DNA from: Symbiodinium kawagutii
Taxonomy: Eukaryota > Sar > Dinophyceae > Suessiales > Symbiodiniaceae
Reading direction: 5' to 3'
DNA length: 64,000 nucleotides
Assembly: GCA_009767595.1 (NCBI GenBank)
Contig: VSDK01001598.1
Span: forward strand, 157,739-221,738
Under the pieces are notes generated by a model. That model did no database searches and was not told where the DNA came from. It was given only the letters and a program-made list of their open reading frames with translations. Below, piece after piece: positions 1 through 13,500 of the stretch; the first letter of the stretch is position 1; every line of letters begins with the position of its first letter. The position numbers and the translations under genes were made by a program.

Positions 1-19
1 GTTTGTGTGGTCGTGGTTG

Positions 20-115
20 TTGTTGTTGTTGTTGTTGTTGTTTTTGTTGTTGTTGTTGTGGTTGTTGTCGTCGTCGTCGTCGTCGTCGTGGTGGTGGTGG
101 TGGTGGCTGTTGTTG
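20..115. repeat. GTT/GTC/GTG trinucleotide tract
   Basis: Successive runs of TTG, then TCG, then TGG triplets. The array is stop-free in one frame, but only as homopolymer-like Cys/Gly/Arg translation, so I treat it as a microsatellite. Confidence 0.9.
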
Positions 116-379
116 CTGTTGGATCAAAGCTTTCGCCTTTTCAGATTTTCTCAAGGTGCTAGCCCTGGCTAATCCATCACGGGCTTTCGCCATGCACACG
201 ATCATCAACAAGGGGGTCACCAATCATCAGCACCTGGAACAATCAACCATGGGAAACCACTAGTGACATAGCAAAATGATCGTGGTTGACTATTCCATGT
301 CATGATCATGATTGATCACTTGGATGTGCTCCTCCACTTAGTAAGTCATAAGCTACTGGCTACCGAACATAGGGCGTAA

Positions 380-625
380 CTAACAATGGTTATAACCCCA
401 GCTGCACATCCAGCCGTAGGGACCTACCAACCTCATCCGTGTCATCGTGGGGAGCTGTCGCGACGAAAATCCCGGTCACCTGGGGCTTCACTGCCGCATC
501 ACAGGTGGCTCGCTTTCCATTTCATCGGGGCGACCCTGCCAGCTATCCCAGGAGCTGGGACCTGGGTAACTGGTGGGGGACCAGCGGACTGTGGGATGGC
601 AACAGGAAGTGGTAGTAAGTTGATC
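380..625 (+). other. GC-rich exon-like island
   Basis: This block is clearly richer in GC than its surroundings. CATCAACC-type sequence precedes it (about 190-270) and GGTT-type sequence follows (about 690-860), the polarity seen around better exons here. A possible acceptor-donor pair is CACAG at about 503 and GTAACT at about 567. The frames read are open but resemble no family I know. Confidence 0.2.
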
Positions 626-2273
626 TTGTGGGACCATGCTGCCAATTCCTGTTGGTATTAGATCTATTCCCAGATATTAATTCCCAGATCATTAAGTTGG
701 TCATTAGAATGGTCTTCAACTTAAGTAGTTATAAGTTATAACCAACTTATTTTGGTTTAAGATCATTGGTTATTAGTTGATTAATTGTTGTGAAGTACTG
801 GTTACGAATGGCTAAGAACCAATGTTTGGTGATGGTCAATGTTTCATGTTATAGCGTGAGCAGCAAGAACAGGGGATATGCCAGCTATATGAGGTCAATC
901 TCACCCAGACAGAAACTGAATGTTCACATCACAGCAGCCAGCAGCCAGAGGATCTTGTTTCGCATGTGAACAGCCAGGGGTACAGGGTGAACTGACCCAG
1001 AGCCATGTAAACCTTCGACGTTGTCAAAAAAACATGTTTTTGAACTTAGTTTTCAGGCTTGTAAAATGAGTCCATTCCCTACCAAGTGAGGGGTGGGCTT
1101 GAGGAGTGTTTGACATAGGGCGACAGATGATTTGGATTCACCAGAAATATGGGGTGTCCCTATAACTTATTGCTTAGCATCATCGAACACAACCCTTTCC
1201 GGACAGCCCCGCATGAGCAGTGTCATACAGTACTGGCTGCTTGATCAAGGGTTGAACTTCCAGTCAGTATACAACTTCTATACAACTGTACTATATTCAA
1301 CAAGAATTGCTTTTTTGTATTGCCGCTTGCTTGGTTTAGCTCAGCACTCAGTCTGCTTTAGCTGATTGGATTGGTTGGCTTTACCCTGGTGAGTTATTAG
1401 TTGCAACAATTTGGTCAACTATCAACTATGGCTCTCTATAGTCAACCTACACGGTTAGCTATGCTGAACTATACAAGTTCTGGCTAGCTCTGGTGCTGGT
1501 TGTATCTCTGCTACTTAACCCTAAATCTAAATCCAGTGGCCATAACACAAGTCCTAACTCGTTTCAGGGCCTAGCACGCCGCAGGATGTGGCAAAGCTTC
1601 ACGTTGACGTTTCCCAGTCAACAAGGTCGGCTGCTGAGCAGGGGAGGGCTGATCTAGGTACCAGTGAGCAATCACAGCTAGTGGCCTTTGGTTGCTTCTC
1701 AGCTGGGGGTACTAGTTGCTGCTTTTATTGATGATTCGAATGGACTAATGCTACTTGGCTAAGTGGTATGATTATCACTGTGCAACCTCTTCATGGCACC
1801 ATCCCAGGGTTTCAGCTTGGCACCAGCATGAATTCTGGCATCACCAAGATGGTTGCTGATTTGGATTTGGGTGTTTTTCTACTCACCTACTGGGTACCGC
1901 CAGCTATCATCCAGTTTATTAACCATTCATAGTAATAGGAAATAATTCATCTACAACTTGCGTGTACCCCCAGCTGTCAAGAAACCCCCATTTGAAAGCT
2001 CGAAACCAGAGTCGTGTATCGCTGGGACATCTGTGTAACAAAGAGCGGCAGGGCAAAGGCTGGAAGTAAACTGCTCGTTGAAAATAGGGCTGGAGTCCGA
2101 ATTGAGGTTCCAGAATTGCTTAGATTTGCTATTTTCACCATATGGTGATTTCTAAAGCCAGAGGGGACTCCTCGAAAATGGTTGGTTTATCAAGTGTATT
2201 ACTAAAAATGACTATGAATGGATTAACCACTGTTTTCCATATTATTGTTGGTGATTATCCCCCATGAGTTGGC

Positions 2274-2740
2274 TGATTAACTGCTTGACCCAGCTCGCCA
2301 TATTGTTGGTATATATCCCCTATAGTTCTTAGTTGTCATCCCCTATCATTAACCATTAACCAGCTAGTTCATCATTGATTGGTTGGTCAACTGCTTGACC
2401 CAACTCGCCATATATATCTGGCATATCCCCTACTATTGTCACTTATGATCCCCCATTATTAACCAGCTTAACCACCTATTTCTGTTGGTCCAGCTAGGCT
2501 TCACCATGGTTGTTGGTTGGTTAACTGCTTGACCCAACTCGCCATATATATCTAGCATATCCCTACTATTGTCAATTACTTCTTATCCCCCATTATCAGC
2601 CATTATAACCAGCTATTGTCAGCCATTGGTTGATATATCCCCTATAGTTCTTAGTTATCATCCCCTATCATTAACCATTAACCAGCTTAACCAGCTATTT
2701 CTGTTGGTTAACTGCTTGACCCGGTCCCTCGCCATTTAAG
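2274..2740 (-). repeat. Family B inverted-repeat cluster (four arms)
   Basis: The arm AACTGCTTGACCCAGCTCGCC or a close variant occurs four times (about 2279, 2388, 2522 and 2707). Each is followed by TATATCCCC...TTATCCCC(C)ATTATTAACCA-type sequence. These are the same modules as in the isolated family B copies further right, here clustered in one orientation and diverged. Confidence 0.7.
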
Positions 2741-2764
2741 CACTGCCTCGGATTCCTGTTGCAG

Positions 2765-2844
2765 CGCCAGGCTGGGGCTCCAGGAATCTGCGCTCTGCGC
2801 GGGATCTCATCAGAGACGAGTCAGCAGAGCGATCGTGGCGACGG
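2765..2844 (+). CDS. Candidate exon upstream of the kinase exons
   Basis: The exon starts after TTGCAG and could end before GTGGGA. One frame is fully open and contains the string SARDLIRDESAERSW. CCATTAACC-type sequence lies before it and GGTTAAGGG-type sequence after it. Its place, less than 2 kb before the kinase C-lobe exon on the same strand, suggests the same gene, but I cannot align it to a kinase subdomain. Confidence 0.3.
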
Positions 2845-3479
2845 GTGGGAAGTGACGGTTGATCAGCAACCGTTAAGGACAGTCGTGGTTAAGGGTTTAA
2901 TAAAGCAATGATTTAAGGGCTTCATGAACTAATGGTTTAAGAGTTTTATAAACCAATGGTTCAAGGGTTTGATAAAGTAATGATTTAACTCCAACGGATT
3001 GAGAGAAACGGGGTGTAAACTGGACCAGTCGGTAAGGGTTAACGAGGGTTTAACATGGTTCACTATGAATTTGGTTTGATACTGGTGAAGCAAGTTTGAT
3101 TTGCCTCGTTTCATGGCAAACAACAATGGGGACATATTCTGGACCTTGTTACTTTGGCACGGAATCCAACAGGAATCTCTATCAACTGGAAAGCTGACTT
3201 CTCAGGAACCCTTGGGGTGGCACACGTGCCACTAGCAATATCTGGGGCAAAAACTCCTCCAATAGATCCAATAGTTATTTTTCAATATAGACACCATCAA
3301 TGATGAACCATTGATAGCCAAGCAAAGGGGTGTGATCATCAATTGGCCATCATCACGCTGCTTGATAACCAGTAGACCCTAGTATAGTTGGTTATCGCTG
3401 GTCATTAACCCGATGTCTTCTTTGGTGCACAAAAACCATCACTGTGGTCATTAACCAGCAATAGATCAGCATCCACTAT

Positions 3480-4400
3480 GAATTAACCATCATTGTATTT
3501 ATCATTATAACCATCATTGAGGTGCTTAATTACGTCCAGTTTTGGTTGTTATTTCTGGATACTGCTGGTCATTTGGCCAATGATGGTAACTAGTTAACTA
3601 GAGGTTAATAGTTATCATTGTCAACATAACAACCATCATTATAACCAGCCTCAAGTCATGATGTTACTAACCAGTCACCCAGTCACCAGGATTGTAACCA
3701 GTTCATGGTTCACCATGGCATTTTTAACCATCATTATGAAATACAATAACCATCATTTGGCCATGATTTAACCATCACAATAGACATCATTACAACCATC
3801 ATTTAGCCATCACTGACCATCTAACCATCATTATAACCATCATTTTGCCATCATCATAACCATCATTTAACCACCACTAACCATCATTGCAACCATCATT
3901 TAACCACCACTAACCATCATTACAACCATCATTTAACCACCACTAACCATCATTGCAACCATCATTTAACCACCACTAACCATCATTGCAACCATCATTT
4001 AACCACCACTGACCATCATTACAACCATCATTTAACCACCACTAACCATTATTACAACCATCATTTAACCACCACTGACCATCATTACAACCATCATTTA
4101 ACCACCACTAACCATCATTGCAACCATCATTTAACCACCACTAACCATCATTACAACCATCATTTAACCACCACTAACCATCATTGCAACCATCATTTAA
4201 CCACCACTAACCATCATTACAACCATCATTTAACCACCACTAACCATCATTACAACCATCATTTAACCACCACTAACCATCATTGCAACCATCATTTAAC
4301 CACCACTAACCATTATTACAACCATCATTATAACCATCATTTTACCATCATCATAACCATCATTTAACCACCGCTAACCAGTATTACAACCATCATTTAA
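3480..4400 (+). repeat. AACCATCATT-type low-complexity array with 33-bp satellite core
   Basis: A long run of AACCATCAT variants. Between about 3860 and 4335 it sharpens into about 14 tandem copies of a 33-bp unit (AACCACCACTAACCATCATT plus TGCAACCATCATT), differing mainly at GCA/ACA. It ends about 25 bases before the acceptor of the exon at 4425, so it forms the 3' end of the preceding intron. Confidence 0.9.
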
Positions 4401-4424
4401 TCATTGAATTTGTCTTTTTTGAAG

Positions 4425-4561
4425 CCCGTGTGACTTCGCCAAAGGAAAGCTGCTCACGCTGGACCCGGCCCAGCGGCTCTCGGCGGGTGGGGCGCTGAAG
4501 TCGGAGTTCATCAAGAGATACGGCAGCTCGCCGCGGGTCGCGCGCGCGGCGCGTGGCCAGG
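4425..4561 (+). CDS. CDPK-like exon: kinase subdomain XI
   Basis: A pyrimidine tract and AG precede the exon. The frame reads CDFAKGKLLTLDPAQRLSA, followed by GGALKSEFIKRYGSS. DPxxR-hydrophobic-SA-xx-AL is the hallmark of the last kinase helices, where HPW/HPF is usual and SEF stands here. The exon probably ends before GTCGGT in phase 1, matching the next exon. The antisense 118-residue ORF over it is a shadow. Confidence 0.8.
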
Positions 4562-7500
4562 GTCGGTCGGTGGAGTTGGTCATCCAGTTGGTTGTGCAGC
4601 CGGGTGGGTTAGACATGGTGCAGGTGCCAGCCATGGTGGTGATACAGCTGGTTGGGTTGGTTGGAGTTGGGTCTTTTTTGAAGGCCGTTGCGAACCAGTC
4701 TGGCACAAGTTGGGGCTTGTCATGGACCATGATCTGAGAATCCCTAATGCATACCACACGGGTACATCACCATTCTCGATGTTTTTTCAGCAGTATAGTA
4801 AACAGCATTCACACTCAAGCATACTTAACCATTCTTAACCATACTTAACCATTCTTAACCAGCCTGATGAACCATTCTTAACCGTTCTCAACCAGTCTTC
4901 ACCACTACTACCTCCTAGGAACCCATCTGAACCAACGGTGAACTATGGAGCCATTCGGCGCAACCAGTGGCTGAGGTCGTTCCAGCAGCTTCGCAGGCTA
5001 TGCCAGTGCTGCCATGGGGCAGATGATGAGGCCGCTCCGGAGCAGTCAGGGGCATGGCCGGTCCGGTTGTGCGTAAGGTATGGGCTCAACCAGTGGTTAA
5101 TGGATACTGGTGGTTAATAACGGTCAATAGTGGTTAATAGTGGTTAATGGTTTCTAATGATTATGCATACCAGCGGTCACACCATTGGTTTTGTGCTGAA
5201 CCAGTGGTTGATGGTTGCCAATGATTACGAATGGTTGATGGTTAGTAATTGTTAATAATGGTTGCTAGTGGTTAGCCAGTGTTGTTCATGGTTGATAGTG
5301 GCAAGCATCGATGAACAATGGTTCAGAGTGATTGACAATATCAAGCAATGATGAGCGATGGTTTCTGCATAGTAATGTAAGGCTGGTTCAATACTGGTTG
5401 ATAGGGGTCAGATTGATAGCGAACAACGGTCAATCAGCACTTAATGATGGCTGGTCATGATTCATGATTGTCGATGAATGGTTAATGCTACTGGTGTTTC
5501 ACCATTAGTGAGTTATGATAATGACTAACAAATGGTCACCATTAATTACTAATACTAATGCTACTAGGCAAACTAACTAATGGTAAAACTAGTCAAAGCT
5601 GGTTAATCATTGGTACTACCATTAGTAGTTTTTCACCATTAGTTAGCTACTGGTTAACCAGTAGTATCACCATCAATGCTGCATTCACCTTGATGGCTAA
5701 AGCTGGTTAACCATCAACTACCAATTCTACTTTGTGAGTTTACCATCATTAGTTAGTTTACCAACATTCTAATTCTTTAACTAATGGCACTAATGGCTAC
5801 TCCACGAAAATCATCGTCTCCCTGAGTGCAGGCTGACCAGCTGGTTATTTCTTGTTGTGCTGGGGTGCTGCGCTGCCAACTAGTTGGGGACTATAACCAG
5901 ACTGGTTGGTTATAACCATCAATAATGGTCAAGGGGATGTTCAATATAGGGAATAACCATCAATAGTTGCTGGTTGGTGGTTTCAAACATTTTTTTATCT
6001 TCCCTAGTAAGTATTAACAAATTGTTGGTTGACTATTGTTTTTCATAGGAGTTGAAACCACCAAGCACCAGAGAATTTCCAAACTTTACCCATCCTGCTT
6101 CCAGTTACCATGAAATAGTAGGTAACCAAGCCCAGCCACAACAACGCCAGAAATGAGCCGGCCACCTGCTATCATGGGTACTGGAAGCACAGGGATAGTT
6201 GTATCGCCGGTGATCAAACTACAAAATCACGAATGATATCCCATGAGAACTATATCATATCATCCATAGTTATATCACCCATGATTAAGCATGATCAACG
6301 TCGACCAAGCATCATTGAAAATGTATCAACCAGAGTTTCACCGTGAACCGTGATATCAACCAGCCAGCAGGACTAGCGGTGGTTATGGTTGCCCCTTTCA
6401 TCCCCCATAGTGAGGCATTTCCAACCATGATGAATCATTATTCATCATCTGCCATTGTATATATGGTGGTTTCTTAAAATGGGTGTGCTCCAAAAATGGG
6501 CGGTTCATTACTATAAATGGTTTGTATTGGATGATTTGGGGGTCCCCCTATTTTCAGAAACCCGTATACATCAGCAAACATATGCCAACAACAAGTGCAT
6601 TTCTACGACACCATCTACATATTTATTCATAAACACTTCGACACCCCCAACACTTCGACACCCCCAACACTTCGACACCCCCAACACTTCGACACACAGA
6701 CACACACACACACATGTGCCTGCCAGTAGTTAGGAACGATTCCAGCTTCATCCACCTCCCTGGGTAGGGTTCGTTAGTGCCACCGCAGCGCGCCAGGGGA
6801 TATCAGAATTTCAACGCGACTCCGACGCTTGGGAAATGCTTGAGGAGTAGTGGTTACTAATGATTCATGTTTAACTTCTTAACCATGGTTAATAATGGTT
6901 GGTTAGTACGCTTGGGAAATGGTTAATCAATGTTAATCATGGTTCCCATGGTTAGTACTTTGCTGGTGAACATCGGGCAATGGGTCAGTAAGCTGCAGCC
7001 AAAGATGGTTCATGGTGGTTGGTAGAGGGGCCCTTGACTGCCATATGGTTGCGGCTGATCAATGATTTCTACATGGTCAACGATGGTTGATGGTCAACAA
7101 TGGTAAGGCCTGATGGCTAAGCTCGTACGAATCATGCTGTCAATTCGCAGTGTTTTTTCTCGGCTCGTACATATGACTGATGTGGTTGCCAAGCTCCTGA
7201 ATAGCCGTAACAAGTTCTGGTCTGGTGGGAATAGCGTTCAACAAATGACCAACAATCTCCGGTGGCTGAACGTTTCCTATCCCAATACATGGCCTGGTGG
7301 TTGGTTGCTAACCTCAGCTCGGGCTAAGAAACCGCTGCTTGGGGATATCGTTGTCTTGATATGGTGATATCAGTGACCCAAGCATTGGTACCACCAGCAT
7401 GAATTCCATCATTCGTGGAAGATTCTCATGGGGATGGGTCAAGCCTCCAACCCTCAGCCCCGCAGAGTTGTGAACATCCCAACCGCTCCATTCATTTGCT

Positions 7501-10500
7501 CATTTTGGGTATTTGAACAGTTGGGGGTACCAGGCTTTTGACCGCCGGGTTGCAGCCATCTTATCTAAACCGCCCATATTTGAGTTGGTCCATCAACTAT
7601 TTACAGTTGCCAAGTTGTGGTTTCTCAATTTAGATCTCAAGCCTCTGAATCCATGACGCACCTGGACCCTCATTTATGCCGCCATCAACAACCGTCGTCT
7701 TTGAGCAATAGTTTTTAACCATTCTTTGAAATGCCTCAACTGTCAATTCAATCATTATCAATCATTGTTAATCCATCACTAAAAGGCTATTATGAAACAT
7801 CAACCACTATGAGCCACCATCAATCACCATCAATCATTTGACGACCATCATTTGACAACCATCGTCAACAATCATTAACTGCTATAAATCACTCTTTATT
7901 TTTAATCACTGTTGATCAGTATCAGATTATATCAGTACATTAATCACATCACCAGTATCATCCAATCTTAACCACTATTAACCACTACAAACAACTAGAA
8001 CCCACTATTCATCACTATAAACCACTATTAACTACTATTACGGCAAGACTCCATGGTTTGCCCGTGACTACAATGTACGACGTCTCACATCCAATGTGTA
8101 GCAAGTAAGCATATGCAGCATATATATGTATTTACATATATTTACAGTTTTAAAACACAAATACATGATTGCAAAAAACAAATACATATTCATATTCACA
8201 AATGTACTCACACACACACAGCATGTTCATGTATGTATGCACACATGGTCACCGAATGTTTGGAAACCTCACCGGTGGCAGCTGCTTGTTTTCCGGAGGA
8301 GGCTTGTACTTCCTTTATCAGATTACTCATGAAACATATAGTTTTGCGGGGGTGGGACATTTGATTACCCTCATCATCCAATATGCGGTCTCCTGGTACT
8401 TTCTTTATCAGATTAATCATGAAACGTATAGTTTTGCAGGGATGGGACACAATAGCCAGTGTCCTGGCACTTCTTTTATCAGATTACTCAGGAAACATAT
8501 AGTTTTGCTTGGGTGGGACATTTCATTACCCTGATCCTACAATAGCCGGTGTCCTGGTACTTCCCCTTGTCGGATTTCTCATGAAACATTTAGTTTTGCG
8601 GGGATGGGAGATGTGATTACCCTCATCATCCAATAGCTGGTCTCCTGGCATGCCCCCTTGTTCAAATATTCCACAAGCATCTGTTGTTCGATTCACTGCT
8701 ACAGCCGTGGTTTGCCCTCCGGGCAAACCACGGCGTCTGCACGTACTATTAGTCACCATCCATCCACCCAGCCATCCATCCATCCATCCATCCATCCATC
8801 CATCATGTTCAAACCACCATTATCAAATCACCATTATTATCCAACATTAACCACCATCATCCACTAGTAATGACTATCATCAAACAACTATTAATTACCA
8901 TTAGTCACCATCCTTTTTTTAAGTTTTAAATCACTATTAGTCACCACTATGAATCACTATTAATGACTATTACTATTAACTACTATTAACTACTATTACT
9001 ATTAATCACCATCCATCCATCATTTTCACCATCCTTCGGTGATGTTCACCAGCTCGGGCCTCGAGGAAGTTGACCCACGGGCTCCGCAGCTTCAGCCAAG
9101 TGCCACGCGTGATGCGAGCCGCGCGGCAGCAAGGGGCGACCGCTTGAGCCACCGCCGCAAGGGGTGACGGTTGGGGGTGGCGGCACCTTAGCCGTGGTGA
9201 ATGGGTAGTTAAAGTGGTTGGGAACCATGGGTAATGACCATTGATGATGGTTATGATGATGGTTAATGATGGTTCAATGGTGGTTGAATGGTGGTTAAAT
9301 GATGGTTAGTGGTTAGTAATGACCATTGGTAGTGAATTATCGATGATAGTGAATATTCATGCTTCACAATGGTAGTGAATCATTTCCCATTTGATCAACC
9401 AGAGAGTCGCATCAATACAGTGGATTTCAATGGTATTTCACCCACGGTAGTTCACAATTCTCTGGTATTTCAGTTGGTGTGCATTGTAGGCTTCTTACCA
9501 TCAGCAGTCACCAACGGCATCCAGTCATTGAAATATCGCCCCTACGGTTCGTTGCCGACAAGCTGGGGGCACCGGCAGAGGCATTAATGAAATGGTAGGC
9601 GCCACCTAACAGGGCATATTTCTTGCAAGTTCGAAAAAGGATGGTCAATATGGTCAATATGAACACTTACCATGATCAATCATCACTAATCACTATCATT
9701 ATGAAGGATTCATTCACCATAAATCCTTCGACATTGGGTGCCACCTTGATTTTCACAACTGTTTTTGCAAAGCTGCCGTCGCGCCCGAGGTGGTATTGTT
9801 GCTGACAGCCAGCAAGATGGATGCCAAGGAGTTAGCCAAGGCGAGTCGTAGTTGGGTCATAGTTGGGTCGTAGTTGGGTCGTGGATGTTAAACAAGCAAC
9901 AAGATGCGACTGTGGATAGAAAACAACAATCATCAACGTGTTTTACTAACAATTAATTGTGGTCATAGTGAAATGCTGGTAAAGCACTAATACCAGGCTC
10001 GATGATGGTTGATTATGGTTGATGATAGTTAAAATCATGGTAAACAAGAATTGGTGATGGTTGATGGTCGACACCTCATTGTTTTCTGGTTGATCAGCTT
10101 GCTGTCCTGAGATTGGCCACGAAAAAATAGGGGCTGCAATGGCAGTGGCTGGCAGTTTATCACCCATCAGAAGCACTTCTACTTTGTTGCTAAAATCCTG
10201 GCACAATTGTGGGTGATCGGTATGGACCCAGGACCATGTTGTCACCACATCTTTTTGATGTCCATTCACTACAAAGTCGCTACTACCAACACCATTCTGG
10301 TTGATCCGTAAAAAAACTGATCATTCTGATCAACCAACCATCAAAAATCAACTCTAAATCATGAAGTCGACAATTCATTAAACCATCAACCATCAACCAT
10401 GCACTATAGATAACCAATGAATGGTTTATGGTTTCTGGATGATAGTTCAATGGATCCACTCAACCATGAAGTCATGGTCAAAATCACCAGCTGCAGCTGA

Positions 10501-13500
10501 TTTCACGTGTCGCATCCTTCGAGGTTCGCCAGGTCTTCGACAGTCTCTCGGTTGCTGCGTAAGCACGGCGCATGGCTTCCACCACCAAGCGATGTGAAAC
10601 ACACCTGGTGCTGGTTCAAGGATGATCATATCGATTGATAAATATTAAGTGCTGAAAATAGGGGTGAATAGGATGTGGACCTTTAACATTTGACGACATG
10701 TTCAATATCATCTGGTGGTTGACAGAGGGGACCCCCAAAGCTGGGGTTGGGTTATTGCTATAAATGGTTGATTAACTGGACGATTTAGGGGTACCCCTAG
10801 TTTGAGAAACACTCATGTTTGATACTGGCTATTCAGTCGCTGAAGTTTAAGGGACGGTTTCTCCAGTTGTCTTCAGGTGGTAGAAGCCACAGCCACAGGG
10901 GGTTGTTCGTGAAAGATGTAGCCTCTGATGCTGACAAGAATGATCATGGCTTTGGCTGGTATCTGCATCAGATTTCAATTATTGGGTAGTACGGCAGGTT
11001 GGCTTAGTTGCCAGTCCTACCCAAAGAGACCGTCAATATGGATATACCCAAACACTGGGTACCACCCGAAAGACTACTCTGTCCATTTTTGGGATATTTT
11101 TCTCAGACTTCTTGACCCACAGCCATCTATGATGGGTCAATATCCAGCGAAACAAGGGTCTTAGCTTCCAATGATCATCTTGGCCAGATCATAGGCTAGT
11201 TGATCATAGCAATGGACAATGAGCATTTGCAATCGGTGATCCATCTAATCAGATGGTACCATCATTAATGTTGAGTATCATCATTAAGATCCGGAAGATG
11301 AAGCCAAACATTGACGAAGCAAAATGATCAACGATGAAAGGATCCAGCGTGGCACTTGCAATGTCTTCCCTTAGTACGGTGATATTTTTCTGACAAATCC
11401 ATCAGTGCCACGGTGCAGATCCTGTTTAGCACTCAAGCATAGTGAAGAAATAGGTGTTTCTCAAGCCATAGGGGACCCCTAAATCATCCAGTTGATTCAC
11501 CATCTATGGTAATTAGCTTCGGGGTTCCCAATCTTGACAGATCCCGAGATTTATATAGATGTGTAATCTTTATTTTAGAAAACCTTGGATCAACTTGCCT
11601 TTTATTTCACCTCTGTGTGCATCACCAGGCTCAACAAATTTCAGCACCCACACCCCTGAAAATTCACATAGCAACCACACATGTCTCAGTTGAGGGTTAT
11701 GATTTGTGTGATGCTTTCTATGGTTGGGATGGTGGGTACGACGGCTATTAACGGTAGGCACCTGCGCTTACATCATGATGCTTGCTCTGATGGCAATTTC
11801 CTGTAGCAACCACAGACTTTACATCTATCGCTTGGGGATGCCTGCAATTTTCCATTGCTTGCGGAACTTTCCATTGGTGTTCACTGGTGTATCTCTGCGA
11901 TGGACTCGAAGAGCTTTTGGGAAATATGAATTAACCACAGCCATTTAACCATGAAACACCACCAAGAAACCAAGAAAAGCCACTAGTAATTCGTCAGAAT
12001 AAACGACAGCGCCAATTGAACCACTCAAAATATCGGATCAATTCCCATTTTCATGTCTTCAAGACCTTGCATCAGTGCTTGTTTCTCTATGCACCCTTAA
12101 AAGCTAGTGGCGTACCAGAAAATCACGGGTCTTTCAAAGGAAAAAAAGGTCCTGAAAAGATTGCGCCAAACATGGCGCCTTCATTTTTTCGACCTAATTT
12201 TTTGGGTTCTATCTTGGTTATTCGTGGCGTCACCCACCTATCATGGTATTTGGCAAGTGTCAATCAACCAACCATATTTGTTCAGGAGAAACCAGCCATG
12301 TTTTTACAAGCACCTGGCAGCAATGGCATATGGCATGTTATGAAACAACTACAGAGTGGTGCCTCCAAGTGTTCTGTAACCCACCAAAGTATAGTCATAT
12401 TGGGCGTAACTGGCAATTTCCACACGGTGCTATTTAGCACAACTGTCAGTAAACTTTCAGCTACATATGTATATATGTATTCATGTAGTGTTTTCAAAAC
12501 AGGGGACCCCAAAACCATCCAGCATGAATCGTTATCAGTAAGAAACCAATCATTTTTAGGGGGTCCGTATCTTAAGAACCCACCACGTATCCACGAACTT
12601 TTCTCGTGCGGCTCCAGTTGCCACTCTGTACTGGCACGACTTCTCCAGCAACTGCCTCTGAGGTATCGACTGTGACAATGATGGTTTCATCTCACCCAAT
12701 GACATGGAAGACTTTTTAAATGGGTGCCTTGAACGTCGGGAATCGAAAAGCTGGTGGGACATTAAGGATGTTCACGGTGTGAATCGGAAACCTTGTGTTA
12801 GAAGGCTTGGAAGGCGGTGGACCTCCCAACATTGATCATGGTCAATGACACGGTTGAGTCAGTGGTCAATCATGATTGGTGATGTGTGATTTGTTAGTCT
12901 TTGTCTACCACTAGCAATGACTCATGAATGAACGGGTTGATGATGGCCAATCATGGTTGACAACCCACTGATTGAATGATGAAAGTGATAGGAATGGGTG
13001 GGGGGGGCGATCATCAACAATGAACAATCCACAGGTACATATTCTGCGCAATCTTTTGGGATGCCCGTTATCAGCATGGGTGGCTGGAGGTTTTGTTGTC
13101 TGCCCAACTCCCCAAGATAGAGCCAGGGACCCAGCGAATTTAACAGCTTGTTCACCAGCACCCATCAAGGCCTGAAAATATGATTCAAAAAATGTTATCT
13201 GGAAGGTAATCTTCAGGTACCCCGGTGTGATTGATCAGGCTGATTGTCATCATGTGTTCACCATGTAGTGGCCCCACCAGGACGGACGACTGTTTGGTGG
13301 TTGTTCCTTGACTCTGGTGGTGTATCATGTTTGTTGAATATGGGCGTGTGAAAACGTGGAGCCAAACTTGAATGTTTGGCATCTTTGTGTATGAAGATAC
13401 ATGTTCCACCAAAGTTCCAAAGAATCAGCCAAAAAACAGCATGAGTTGATTATACTGACGACAATAATGATGTTGTTGTTGTTGATGATGATGATGATGA

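Noticed and set aside
3480-4400. A CRISPR-like array
   Set aside because: The units are contiguous without unique spacers, and the genome is eukaryotic.
4401-4757. 118-codon ORF on the - strand
   Set aside because: It is antisense to the kinase exon at 4,425, whose DPAQRLSA motif is far more convincing.
12016-12675. 219-codon + strand ORF
   Set aside because: It starts at a non-ATG codon, runs through a family A element and ends at a TGA just before the EF-hand 1 exon; composition is not protein-like and overlapping ORFs exist in other frames.
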